Shown piece after piece: positions 8,639 to 16,456 of a DNA stretch of 34,978 nt. The notes under the pieces are model-generated. The model was not told the DNA's origin. It did no database searches and saw nothing but the letters and a program-made list of their open reading frames with translations. Every line of letters begins with the position of its first letter. Positions within the stretch are counted from its first letter, which is position 1. A program made the translations under genes and the position numbers. Source of the DNA: Candidatus Binataceae bacterium (lineage in GTDB: Bacteria; Desulfobacterota; Binatia; Binatales; Binataceae); assembly GCA_035294265.1 (NCBI GenBank), contig DATGLK010000037.1:1-34978 (forward strand), given 5' to 3'.

Positions 8639-9973
8639 ATGTTCTCCCGTATCAAACCGCACCCGGCCTCAGCCCAAGTGGCTTCGCCAATCGACCTCGC
8701 CACCGGCGATTTGGCCGCCGCCACCATCGCCCGCCTTTCCCGCCGGCTGCTGCCCCTGCTGTTCGCGCTGTATATTGTAGCCTACCTGGACCGCGTCAAC
8801 GTCGGCTTCGCGGCATTGGCCATGAATCGGCAGTTAGGGCTTGGACCGGAAGAATTCGGGCTGGGCGCTGGGCTGTTCTTCATTGGCTACTTCATATTGG
8901 AAATCCCCAGCAACCTGATCTTAGCTCGGATCGGCGCGCGCCGCTGGATTGCCCGCATCCTGGTCTCCTGGGGGGTGGCCGCGATCGCGATGGCGGCCGT
9001 GCGCGGTCCGCGTAGCTTTTACCTGCTACGCGCTACGCTGGGGATGGCGGAGGCGGGCTTTTTTCCCGGCGTGATTTTTTACCTCACCAGCTGGTTTCCC
9101 AGTCGCGAGCAAGCCCGCGCCATCGCCATCTTCATGACCGCCACCGCGTTGGCCGGCGTGATCGGCGGACCGCTCTCGGGCGCCATCCTGACCATCGACG
9201 GCTTCCTCGGCCTGGCCGGATGGCAATGGCTGTTCGTGATCGAAGGCCTGCCTGCCGTCGTTCTGGGCGCGGTCGTGCTGCGCTATTTACCCGATCGACC
9301 CGAGCAGGCTGGCTGGTTGAGCGTCGAACAGCGGCAATGGCTGATCGCAAGATTGCGCCACGAGAATCGGCCAACCCCGCCCGGTGGTTTGTGCTTGGGC
9401 AACATTTTCGATTTGCAGGTCGGTTTACTGAGCGCGATCTATTTTCTTTTGGTCAGCAGCCTGTACGGCATCGCTATGTGGTTGCCTCAAATCATTCGAA
9501 ACTTCGGCGCACGCAGCGATTTCACCATTGGCCTGCTCGCGGCTATCCCCTACCTGATAGCCGCCATCGCAATGGTCGCCGTGGGCCGCTCTTCGGACCG
9601 ACGCGGCGAACGGCGCTGGCACGTCGCTCTGTCGTTGTTCGCCGCCGCCGGCGGCTTCGTGCTGGCCGCCGACGCCCACGGGGCTTTGGCGCTGGCCGCG
9701 CTCAGCTTGGCCGCGCTGGGTACCTGCGCCGCGCTAGGCCCGTTCTGGTCGCTGGCCCGCAGCTCGCTGAACGCCGAGGCGGCCGCCGCCGGTATCGCTC
9801 TGATCAATTCAGTGGGCAACCTGGGCGGTTTTGTCGGACCTTTTGCCATTGGCCTGCTGCGCCAGCGTTCGCAGGCTTTCGCCGGGGCCTTGATGGGACT
9901 GGGCATCGCGGTGACGACGGCGGGAATTCTGGGCTTGCTCGCCCGCCCAACGGTCCGGGCAAGCGAGGGTTAA
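8639..9973 (+). CDS. MFS transporter, anion:cation symporter (ACS) type
   Basis: Inner-membrane secondary carrier of about 444 residues with roughly 12 hydrophobic helices. The N-terminal signature YLDRVNVGFAAL, then GYFILEIPSNLI and a RIGARRWIARILVSWG loop, is typical of the ACS family (tartrate, phthalate, glucarate and hydroxyphenylacetate carriers), as are GMAEAGFFPGVIFYLTSWFP and GWQWLFVIEGLPAV. The substrate is most likely an organic anion but cannot be read from the sequence. I prefer the ATG at 8639 (GGAA 7 bases upstream); an in-frame GTG at 8627 with AAAGG upstream would add four residues. It is transcribed divergently from the kdp operon and ends 45 bases before the convergent rpe stop, with no neighbour that suggests a pathway. 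Confidence 0.9.
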   Translation: MFSRIKPHPASAQVASPIDLATGDLAAATIARLSRRLLPLLFALYIVAYLDRVNVGFAALAMNRQLGLGPEEFGLGAGLFFIGYFILEIPSNLILARIGARRWIARILVSWGVAAIAMAAVRGPRSFYLLRATLGMAEAGFFPGVIFYLTSWFPSREQARAIAIFMTATALAGVIGGPLSGAILTIDGFLGLAGWQWLFVIEGLPAVVLGAVVLRYLPDRPEQAGWLSVEQRQWLIARLRHENRPTPPGGLCLGNIFDLQVGLLSAIYFLLVSSLYGIAMWLPQIIRNFGARSDFTIGLLAAIPYLIAAIAMVAVGRSSDRRGERRWHVALSLFAAAGGFVLAADAHGALALAALSLAALGTCAALGPFWSLARSSLNAEAAAAGIALINSVGNLGGFVGPFAIGLLRQRSQAFAGALMGLGIAVTTAGILGLLARPTVRASEG

Positions 9974-10018
9974 CCGCTGTACGCAACCCCCTTTTCGGCT
10001 TCCATCGCGCGATACCCT

Positions 10019-10696
10019 TTATAGCGGATGGCAGGCAGCGATTTCTGCACGCATCGCGCCGATGATCTCGCCATAATCTCCCGCCCCGAAAATTCCCGAA
10101 CCCGACACGAACACGTTGGCCCCGGCAGCCTTGATCGGCCCGATGTTGTCGCGCTTGACCCCGCCGTCGATCTCGACCTCGACCTGCTCCAGCCCGCGCC
10201 GCTTAAGCTCCGCCCGCACCTGACGCAGCTTGTGCAGGGAGTCGGGAATAAACTCCTGACCGCCGAAACCGGGATGGACGCTCATGATCAGGATCATGTC
10301 CAGATGCGCGGCCACGGCCATTACGCGATCGATTGGGGTCTCGGGATTGATCCCGATCGAGGCGCGCGCCCCCAGCGCTCGGATCTGCCGGGCGATTCCC
10401 AGCAGATCGGCCACCACTTCACAATGGACGGAGATCGAGTTGGCCCCGGCCTGGACGAAATCCTTCAGATAGCGGTCCGGGTTATCGATCATCAGGTGGG
10501 CATCCAGCGGCAGCCGGGTGACCCGGCGCACGGCCTGCAGGACCGGCAAGCCGATCGAGATGTTAGGGACGAAATGACCGTCCATCACGTCGAAATGGAG
10601 CAGGTCGGCGCCGGCGCGCTCGACCCGGGCGATCTCCTCGCCCATGCGGGTAAAGTCGCAGGATAGCAGCGAGGGGGCAATTTTATCGGTCGGCAT
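10019..10696 (-). CDS. rpe: Ribulose-phosphate 3-epimerase
   Basis: Interconverts D-ribulose 5-phosphate and D-xylulose 5-phosphate in the pentose phosphate pathway, as a cytosolic TIM barrel. The 225 residues show APSLLSCDF (substrate S9), HFDVMDGHFVPNI (metal and catalytic H34, D36), DAHLM (H67), MSVHPGFGGQ (phosphate loop), EIDGGV (second catalytic D178) and VSGSGIFG (phosphate binding). All active-site residues are present and the length is normal. It lies downstream of fmt on the same strand with a gap of about 210 bases, so it may have its own promoter. Confidence 0.97.
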   Translation of the reverse strand: MPTDKIAPSLLSCDFTRMGEEIARVERAGADLLHFDVMDGHFVPNISIGLPVLQAVRRVTRLPLDAHLMIDNPDRYLKDFVQAGANSISVHCEVVADLLGIARQIRALGARASIGINPETPIDRVMAVAAHLDMILIMSVHPGFGGQEFIPDSLHKLRQVRAELKRRGLEQVEVEIDGGVKRDNIGPIKAAGANVFVSGSGIFGAGDYGEIIGAMRAEIAACHPL

Positions 10697-10908
10697 GGTT
10701 ACTCAAGGCTAGCCCGCCCGCGCCCGCGTGGCAAAACTACAAACGCCGACCTTGGCAATTTGTACGAACGCAACTTGCTGTACACCGCTGGCAGGAGAGC
10801 GGCTGGCTTCTACTCTGAATAGGAACTGCGGCGCCCAATCATCAAGCTTCCGGCCGGATAGCCTTCAAGGGGTCGGACATGGCGGAGCAAGGCGCACCGA
10901 CGAGGGTC

Positions 10909-11913
10909 TCAGGCGGCAGAATTGGGCGGGAGCTGATCGAAGCTTTGCCCTACGACCAGGCGGCGGCCGCGGGCGAAATCCTCTCCCTTGATTCGCTTAC
11001 GCCCGGGAGCCTGCACTTCAAGCAGGCGCAGGTTCCCCTCCCCGCATCGCACCACCAATTCGCGGCCGACTGCGACTACGGTGCCGGGCGCAGCGTCACC
11101 AGGGTAGCTTTCAGCAAGCGGTGTAGCGCCGTAGATGCGCACCTCTTCCCCACCCAGCAGCGCATGGGCGATAGGCCAGGGATAATAGGCGCGCACCATG
11201 CGCTCGATTTGGACTGCCGGCAGCGTCCAATCTATCCGAGCGTCCGCTTTTTTTACCAACGCGGTATAGGTGGCCTGACTTTCATCCTGCGGCATCTCGG
11301 CGAGGCGGCCGGCGATAAGCTCCTCCAGGGCCTCCAGCACCGCCTGCGCTCCCAAGTCGGCCAAGCGAGTAGATAAGCTGGCGCAGGTGTCGTCAGGTAG
11401 GATTTCCAGCCGGCGCTGAAGCAGAATGGGTCCTGCGTCCAAACGCTCTACGACTCGCATGATCGTCACCCCGGTTTGCCGATCCCCAGCCAACAGCGCG
11501 CCTTGAATCGGCGCCGCGCCACGCAGCCGCGGCAGCAGTGAGGCGTGGACATTGATCGGCAAGCCGCGCGGCAAATCGAGCACCGCGCGCGGCAGAATGC
11601 GGCCGTAGGCCGCGACCACCAGGTAGTCGGGCGCCCATCCGGTCAGTTGCGAGAGAAATTCGCGGCTGCCCAGAGCACGTGGCTTGAGCGCCGGCACCCC
11701 ATGACGGGCGCAGACCACGGCCACCGGCGAGGGCGCCACGCCCAGGCCGCGTCCGCGCGGCTGGTCGGGACGGGTCACCCCTCCCACCACGCGCCAGCCG
11801 GGATGGTGCTGCTGGAGCATCACCTCAAGGATCCTGGCGGCGAGCTCCGGGGTCCCCATGAAGACTATGTTGTAGGGGGGGTCAGAGGCCGGGGCTGGAG
11901 GGCGACTGGCCAT
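10909..11913 (-). CDS. fmt: Methionyl-tRNA formyltransferase
   Basis: Transfers a formyl group from 10-formyltetrahydrofolate to initiator Met-tRNA. The protein has 334 residues: N-terminal catalytic Rossmann domain with NIVFMGTPELAARIL, NVHASLLPRLRGAAPIQGAL (contains the SLLPxxRGxAPI signature) and GVTIMRVVERLDAGPIL, then the C-terminal tRNA-binding domain. The ATG at 11913 overlaps the end of def by 32 bases and has AGGAGG 9-10 bases upstream, supporting it. The def-fmt pairing is classical: one protein adds and the other removes the formyl group at the start of protein synthesis. Confidence 0.97.
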   Translation of the reverse strand: MASRPPAPASDPPYNIVFMGTPELAARILEVMLQQHHPGWRVVGGVTRPDQPRGRGLGVAPSPVAVVCARHGVPALKPRALGSREFLSQLTGWAPDYLVVAAYGRILPRAVLDLPRGLPINVHASLLPRLRGAAPIQGALLAGDRQTGVTIMRVVERLDAGPILLQRRLEILPDDTCASLSTRLADLGAQAVLEALEELIAGRLAEMPQDESQATYTALVKKADARIDWTLPAVQIERMVRAYYPWPIAHALLGGEEVRIYGATPLAESYPGDAAPGTVVAVGRELVVRCGEGNLRLLEVQAPGRKRIKGEDFARGRRLVVGQSFDQLPPNSAA

Positions 11914-12424
11914 CAGCTTTGCCCTCCTTGATTAGTTTTTGCAGCTTGCGCCGGTACAGCTCGCGCTTGATTTTGCTGATTCGATCGATAAACAACTTGC
12001 CGTCTAAATGGTCGATCTCATGCTGCAGGCAAACCGCCAGCAATTGGTCGGCCTCGATTTCGATCTCCTGCTGATCCGGCGTGTAAGCACGCACCAGCAC
12101 TTGCGCCGCGCGCTTGACTTCGGCGTTGTAATCCAACACCGACAGGCAGCCCTCTTCCCACAGGATCGAGCCGTGGCTTTCCACAATCGTGGGATTGATC
12201 AGCTTCAGGAGCTGCTTGCCGGGTTGTTTATGGTCCAAATCCAAGACGATCACGCGGCTGGATTCGCCCACCTGCGGCGCCGCCAGTCCCACCCCGGGCG
12301 CCGCGTACATCGTTTGCACCATGTTCTCGATTAATCCGACAAGCTGGCCGTCGATCTCGGCCACCGGAGCGGCCGTCTGCTTGAGTACCGGATCGGGGTA
12401 GCGCCTTATCTTGAGCAATGCCAT
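11882..12424 (-). CDS. def: Peptide deformylase
   Basis: Removes the N-formyl group from nascent proteins in a metal-dependent reaction. The 180 residues carry the three deformylase motifs: GVGLAAPQ (44-51), EGCLS (metal ligand C93) and HEIDH (H135, E136, H139). The start MALLKIRRYPDPVL at 12424 matches usual deformylase N-termini; an upstream frame reaching 12550 is out of family and overlaps tag, so it was rejected. No strong Shine-Dalgarno is seen. It is co-transcribed with fmt and divergent from tag over an 85-base gap that must hold both promoters. Confidence 0.97.
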   Translation of the reverse strand: MALLKIRRYPDPVLKQTAAPVAEIDGQLVGLIENMVQTMYAAPGVGLAAPQVGESSRVIVLDLDHKQPGKQLLKLINPTIVESHGSILWEEGCLSVLDYNAEVKRAAQVLVRAYTPDQQEIEIEADQLLAVCLQHEIDHLDGKLFIDRISKIKRELYRRKLQKLIKEGKADGQSPSSPGL

Positions 12425-12509
12425 CGCGTAACTGTTGAAGTTTATCAGAGCGCGATAGTATAGGAAAAGCGCCGCGTCAGGCGGCTTCCTACCCTCTCCA
12501 GGAGCATCG

Positions 12510-13106
12510 ATGATACAACGCTGCGAATGGGCACAAAGCGAGCTTGCCATCGCATATCACGACCGGGAATGGGGCGTACCGCTGCACGATGATCGAGCGC
12601 TGTTCGAGCTGCTCTGCCTAGAAGGAGCCCAGGCCGGGCTGTCATGGGAAGTGGTGTTGAAAAAGCGCGTCGCCTACCGGCGCGCTTTTGCCAACTTCGA
12701 TCCTCTCGCGGTGGCCCGCTTCGATGACGCCGCCCTGGCCGGCCTACTCCAGGACCCGGGCCTGATCCGCAATCGGCTCAAGCTTGCCTCGGTGGTCGAA
12801 AACGCCCGCGCGCTGATTCGGTTGCAGGCCGAGTGCGGCAGCTTCGACATTTGGCTATGGCGCTTCGTGGAAAATCGGCCACGTGTCAATCGCCATCGCA
12901 CGCCCGCCGAAGTACCGGCGCGCACCGAGCTATCCGATAAGTTGAGCAAGGCCTTGCGCGCGCGCGGCTTCAAATTCGTGGGCTCGACCATCTGCTACGC
13001 CTTCATGCAGGCCAGCGGGATGGTCAACGACCACCTGGTGAGCTGCTTCCGCTTTCCGCAATTGGAGACCCCAATGGGGTTCACCGGTGCCAGTCGTTTA
13101 GCTTGA
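12510..13106 (+). CDS. tag: DNA-3-methyladenine glycosylase I
   Basis: Base-excision repair enzyme that removes 3-methyladenine from alkylated DNA. The 198-residue protein matches Tag throughout: RCEW (zinc ligand C5), AYHDREWGVP (H17), LCLEGAQAGLSWEVVLKKR (catalytic E38), LSKALRARGFKFVGSTICY and the C-terminal zinc ligands in GMVNDHLVSC (H175, C179). The zinc site and active site are complete. The channel-like gene starts 16 bases downstream and is probably co-transcribed. Confidence 0.96.
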   Translation: MIQRCEWAQSELAIAYHDREWGVPLHDDRALFELLCLEGAQAGLSWEVVLKKRVAYRRAFANFDPLAVARFDDAALAGLLQDPGLIRNRLKLASVVENARALIRLQAECGSFDIWLWRFVENRPRVNRHRTPAEVPARTELSDKLSKALRARGFKFVGSTICYAFMQASGMVNDHLVSCFRFPQLETPMGFTGASRLA

Positions 13107-13121
13107 GCTGATCTGGTAACG

Positions 13122-13811
13122 ATGTCACCAACTCGAAATTCCCATCGCTATACCGCCCTGATGGTGAGCCTGCTGCTGCTCTTTCTTTGGGTGCCCTGGT
13201 GGTCGGACTTTGCCTGGGGCGGCTGGCTTACCGACCTAGTTTCGATTGCGACCTTGCTAGCAGCGGTTTACGCGGCCTCCGAGCGTTCCAGCAGCTATTA
13301 CCTGGCCGTTGTCTTGGCCGCACCCGCGCTTTGCAGCCGCGCGCTGCTGGCCTATTTCCCTCAGATGGTCGAGCTGGCTCTGATCTGCTGGGGTATCTTC
13401 ATGGCCTACGTGGCGGTTGCGATTTTGCGCGATGTCCTGACCACGCCACGGGTCAACCTGGATACCATAAGTGGGGCCCTCTGCGGTTATCTAATGTTGG
13501 GGCTGACCTGGAGCGTCTTCTACGCCTTATGCGAGTTCATCCATCCCGGCTCACTGATTTTTTCCACCACGCCGGGCGCGCTGCGGGCGACCCTGCCAGA
13601 TATCGCCCGCAGCTACCCCCTGTACGCTTATTATAGCTTCACCACGCTCACCACGACCGGTTACGGCGACGTGACTCCAGCCACGATGGCTTGTCGTTCC
13701 CTATCGATAATCGAAGCGATCGCGGGGCAATTCTATATAGCGGTGCTGGTAGCACGTCTAGTGGCATTAGAAATCATCCAGTCCAGCCGTGAGCCCAAGC
13801 CGCTCCTGTAG
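13122..13811 (+). CDS. Two-pore-helix potassium channel-like membrane protein
   Basis: A 229-residue inner-membrane protein with about four N-terminal hydrophobic helices (about 13-110), then an ion-channel unit: helix about 115-140, pore segment YSFTTLTTTGYGDVTP with the potassium selectivity filter TTTGYGD (177-183), and a final helix about 195-218. No RCK/TrkA domain follows, so gating is not evident. The family (Ion_trans_2) is clear; potassium conduction is expected from the exact filter. It starts 16 bases after tag. It is a second potassium-related gene within 5 kb of kdp, though in another transcription unit. Confidence 0.87.
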   Translation: MSPTRNSHRYTALMVSLLLLFLWVPWWSDFAWGGWLTDLVSIATLLAAVYAASERSSSYYLAVVLAAPALCSRALLAYFPQMVELALICWGIFMAYVAVAILRDVLTTPRVNLDTISGALCGYLMLGLTWSVFYALCEFIHPGSLIFSTTPGALRATLPDIARSYPLYAYYSFTTLTTTGYGDVTPATMACRSLSIIEAIAGQFYIAVLVARLVALEIIQSSREPKPLL

Positions 13812-13818
13812 CCCACGA

Positions 13819-13843
13819 CGCGCGCCGCAGAGAGCGGCGCGCG
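13819..13843. terminator. Bidirectional hairpin terminator between channel and cupin genes
   Basis: A perfect 10-bp GC-rich stem (CGCGCGCCGC, loop AGAGA, GCGGCGCGCG) sits in the 41-base gap between two convergent stop codons. Position and symmetry suit termination for both genes, although no T-run follows. Confidence 0.7.
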
Positions 13844-13852
13844 CGGAATGAC

Positions 13853-14374
13853 TCAGTTCAGTGGCTCGGCGTCAACCAGGATGAACGCTACCCGGCAGGG
13901 TTGGCTGCTACGGTTGGACCACGCGTGAAAGGTGCCGCGCTGGATCAAGACGTCGCCCGCCTTCATCAGAGTTTCACCCTCGTCCATCATGGCCCAGATT
14001 TCGCCCTCTAGGACGATCGCATAGTCCACGGAATTGGTCTGATGGAAACCGTGATGGCGCTTGCTGCGCTCGGGGTCAACCTGGATCTGGGAGGCACTGG
14101 GATTGAGCGTAGCCCCGCTATGGCCAGCGCTATCGGGCAGAAAATCGACAACACGAAAGACCGTACCGTTTTTTGGCGGCGGCACCGGTACCCGTTTTCC
14201 GGCCGGTGCGACATCCTCGTTGCCGCGATTGGAGGCCGGCGCACGGTCGGTGAGCCACAGCAAGGTCGAATTGCTATCGGGACTGGCGTTGGGTGCCGGT
14301 CCGTCGTGCAAAATGACTGAGCGGCCGGCGCTGTTATGGCCGGTAACGATCCGGCGGATGGGCTTGGTTGCCAT
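13853..14374 (-). CDS. Cupin-domain protein
   Basis: A 173-residue, probably cytosolic protein. The C-terminal half is a cupin_2 barrel: HHGFHQTNSVDYAIVLEGE, then a loop rich in G and D (GETLMKAGDVLIQRGTFHAW) and a last strand. Histidines at HH..H and at FHAW, with the glutamate of LEGE, are the usual metal-site positions. The N-terminal half begins PIRRIVTGHNSAGRSVILHDG, seen in cupins acting on or sensing small carboxylated or aromatic molecules. It could be an enzyme or a sensor; no neighbour shows which. The call is firm at fold level only. Confidence 0.85.
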   Translation of the reverse strand: MATKPIRRIVTGHNSAGRSVILHDGPAPNASPDSNSTLLWLTDRAPASNRGNEDVAPAGKRVPVPPPKNGTVFRVVDFLPDSAGHSGATLNPSASQIQVDPERSKRHHGFHQTNSVDYAIVLEGEIWAMMDEGETLMKAGDVLIQRGTFHAWSNRSSQPCRVAFILVDAEPLN

Positions 14375-14737
14375 CGGTTATTCGCTCCCTCGTCGGCTGT
14401 GCGCCGGCCCCCGTCGGTCAAGCCGCGCAGCAGCCGAGCGCTGATTTAGGCGTCGATCGGCGTACCATAGCACGCCCTTGCGCGGGCGGGTCAATTGGCC
14501 TTCCGGCCAAGTTTTGGGGCCCGTACAACCCACGCCGAAACAGAATCAAATCTTTTGCGTTAATAGCCTATGTCTAGCTTATGCTTATATATTAGAGCCT
14601 AATCTAAAATTAGATGTCAAGAATCGCGCTCTCAAGCATGTTTAACTTTTTGCGAGTTGACACAAGCAGATCAAATCGTTAAGGGATCAGCCCTATTGGC
14701 TTTTAAGTACATTTTTAAAACGGGCTGAGGTCTGAAA
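14375..14737. other. AT-rich intergenic region, no gene seen
   Basis: About 360 bases between divergent cupin and lipoprotein genes. From about 14520 on it is much richer in A+T than its surroundings. It holds a TTGACA at 14657-14662 with only a weak -10 partner, and nested short inverted repeats at 14591-14613 (ATTAG/CTAAT/ATTAG). It probably contains the promoters of both genes. No open frame looks coding. Confidence 0.6.
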
Positions 14738-16393
14738 ATGCAAACGGCACGCCAGTGCTTTAGGTTCACATCACTTGCGGCAACCATTCTTTCGATGATG
14801 CTGCTGGCGGCCGGCTGCAACAGCAGTAGCAGCTCACCGGCGCCGACCAAGACGGCAACCGCGACTTCGGCACCGACCGCTACCGCGGCCCCGACCCAAG
14901 CGCCGACGCAGGCCCCGACTCAAGCGCCGACGCAGGCCCCGACCCAAGCGCCGACGCAATGCGCATCCCCGACCCCTAGCGCGACCGCCAGCCCGGTTGA
15001 CCAGATCATCTTCTCGCCGGCCGCCACCACCCTGCCCAGCAGCGCCGGCACGATCTCGATTCAACTCAACGCCTTTGACAGCCAGGGCAATCCGCTCGCG
15101 CCAAGCTCGAGCAATCCAATCAACGTGTCGGTCTACGGCGCCCCCAGCGGGGTGATCACGCCCATCAGCACCACTGTGACTAGCGGTTCCAACCTGACGC
15201 TTAACTACAGCGGCGGCGCGGTGCCCAACAACGTCACGATCAACGCATCCATGCTGGATCCCAACTACCCAGGAGGTACCGGCTACGCCCTTGGTCAGAC
15301 CCAAATCGCGGCCAACGGTTGCACGGTCGGGGGCGCGAGTTTTTCCGTGCCGCTAACCAGCCTCGCGCCCAATGAACTGAAGTTCCTGGCCGCGGTGGGC
15401 TACACCGATCAGACCACGGCCACCGCCAATCTGAAGATCTTCACGATCGATACCGGTTCGCTGGGCACGATCGTGACTGCCAGCGACCTGCCGGCCAACA
15501 GCGAAGTGATCGGTCCCGCGGGTCAAGGAACCAAATGCTACGACAGCAGTAACAACGCCTATTTCGGCAACTACTATTTGGCGCCGGTCGATATCCAAGT
15601 CTTCTCCAACAGCAACGGCACCACGGTTGGGATAACCAATCCCCTGGTCATTCTGGCCGCCAATAAGTACTGCCCGGTCAAGAATTGCACGGATAATCCA
15701 TTGGTTATCAACGGCACCTGTACTAGCAATCCCAGTATTCATTACATGGGGGTGGGTTTCGCTCGCGGAGGTACGGCGGCTGGCGACTTGTTCGGCCCTC
15801 CCACCGCCAATCCCTTCCTGCATCTGACCGACGCCAGCAACGGGACTGACATCAACCCCGGCTACATTTTGGGCCCACTGGGAGTCACCCTGGGCATCGC
15901 TTCGACCACCGGCTTCAACATGCTGACGCTCAGTCCCAATGCCAGCTACGCCGGCGACTGGCTACCGATGACTTCGTGCTACAGCTTCCCCAGCCTGCCC
16001 TCGCCCAATCAGTTCTGCGGCAACGGCCTGCTCGACGTTGGGATTTCCCAAATGTACAACGACCTGCCGTTTGCCCAGCGTCCGTCTGGAACCTACGACA
16101 GCAACGACGAGGTGCCGCCTAACCTGACCATGAACGTCCTGGTGGGGAGTTCCTCCAGTCCGATCGCCTCCTACACCTACACCACGGTGCAGCCGCCCAC
16201 CGCGCCCAGCGGCCCGGCGCCCACCTACTCGCAATGGATCGATACCACCTGCAAGCCGGCTGGCCAGCAGATCTTTGTCAACACCGGCCGCAACCCGATT
16301 AACTGCTACAACTACATGTACGCCGCTCAGTGCGGGCAGGTCGGACTGCAAAAGGTCACTCCCGCTCCGGCGGGCTGCTCCCAGGCGAACTGA
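14738..16393 (+). CDS. Large secreted lipoprotein with APTQ repeat, function unknown
   Basis: A 551-residue protein with a lipoprotein signal: hydrophobic segment then lipobox LLAAGC, acylated cysteine at residue 27. Next comes a serine/threonine/proline-rich linker with six APTQ repeats (residues 51-74), probably a cell-wall or periplasm spacer. Residues about 90-150 look like an Ig-like strand-rich domain (IIFSPAATTLPSSAGTISIQ). The rest is rich in N, G, S, T and P with several cysteines (YCPVKNCTDNP, NGTCTSNPS, SFPSLPSPNQFCGNG) that may form disulfides. No enzyme motif is recognised. GAGG lies 7-8 bases before the ATG. It stands alone with an AT-rich promoter region before it and a hairpin after it. 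An exported surface protein is sure; its role is not. Confidence 0.85.
   Translation: MQTARQCFRFTSLAATILSMMLLAAGCNSSSSSPAPTKTATATSAPTATAAPTQAPTQAPTQAPTQAPTQAPTQCASPTPSATASPVDQIIFSPAATTLPSSAGTISIQLNAFDSQGNPLAPSSSNPINVSVYGAPSGVITPISTTVTSGSNLTLNYSGGAVPNNVTINASMLDPNYPGGTGYALGQTQIAANGCTVGGASFSVPLTSLAPNELKFLAAVGYTDQTTATANLKIFTIDTGSLGTIVTASDLPANSEVIGPAGQGTKCYDSSNNAYFGNYYLAPVDIQVFSNSNGTTVGITNPLVILAANKYCPVKNCTDNPLVINGTCTSNPSIHYMGVGFARGGTAAGDLFGPPTANPFLHLTDASNGTDINPGYILGPLGVTLGIASTTGFNMLTLSPNASYAGDWLPMTSCYSFPSLPSPNQFCGNGLLDVGISQMYNDLPFAQRPSGTYDSNDEVPPNLTMNVLVGSSSSPIASYTYTTVQPPTAPSGPAPTYSQWIDTTCKPAGQQIFVNTGRNPINCYNYMYAAQCGQVGLQKVTPAPAGCSQAN
14888..14959 (+). repeat. Coding tandem repeat: six APTQ units, 24-bp higher-order period
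   Basis: Six 12-bp units encode Ala-Pro-Thr-Gln. Odd units use GCC CCG AC(C/T) CAA and even units GCG CCG ACG CA(G/A), so the real DNA period is 24 bp repeated three times. Such arrays change length by slippage or unequal exchange and would vary the spacer length of the lipoprotein. Confidence 0.9.
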
Positions 16394-16407
16394 ATATACC
16401 AACCATC

Positions 16408-16435
16408 AGCCCGCGGCCCTTCAGGACCGCGGGCT
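16408..16435 (+). terminator. Hairpin downstream of the lipoprotein gene
   Basis: A 9-bp perfect stem (AGCCCGCGG, 10-base loop, CCGCGGGCT) begins 15 bases after the stop. It lacks a T-run but is well placed as a terminator. Confidence 0.6.
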
Positions 16436-16456
16436 TCAGCAAATTCGTAAATTCCG

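Noticed and set aside
9220-10065. 281-codon plus-strand frame inside the MFS gene
   Set aside because: Arg-rich out-of-frame reading; the MFS frame is uninterrupted through the same bases.
12425-12550. N-terminal extension of def to 222 residues
   Set aside because: It would overlap the divergent tag start and is unlike any deformylase N-terminus.
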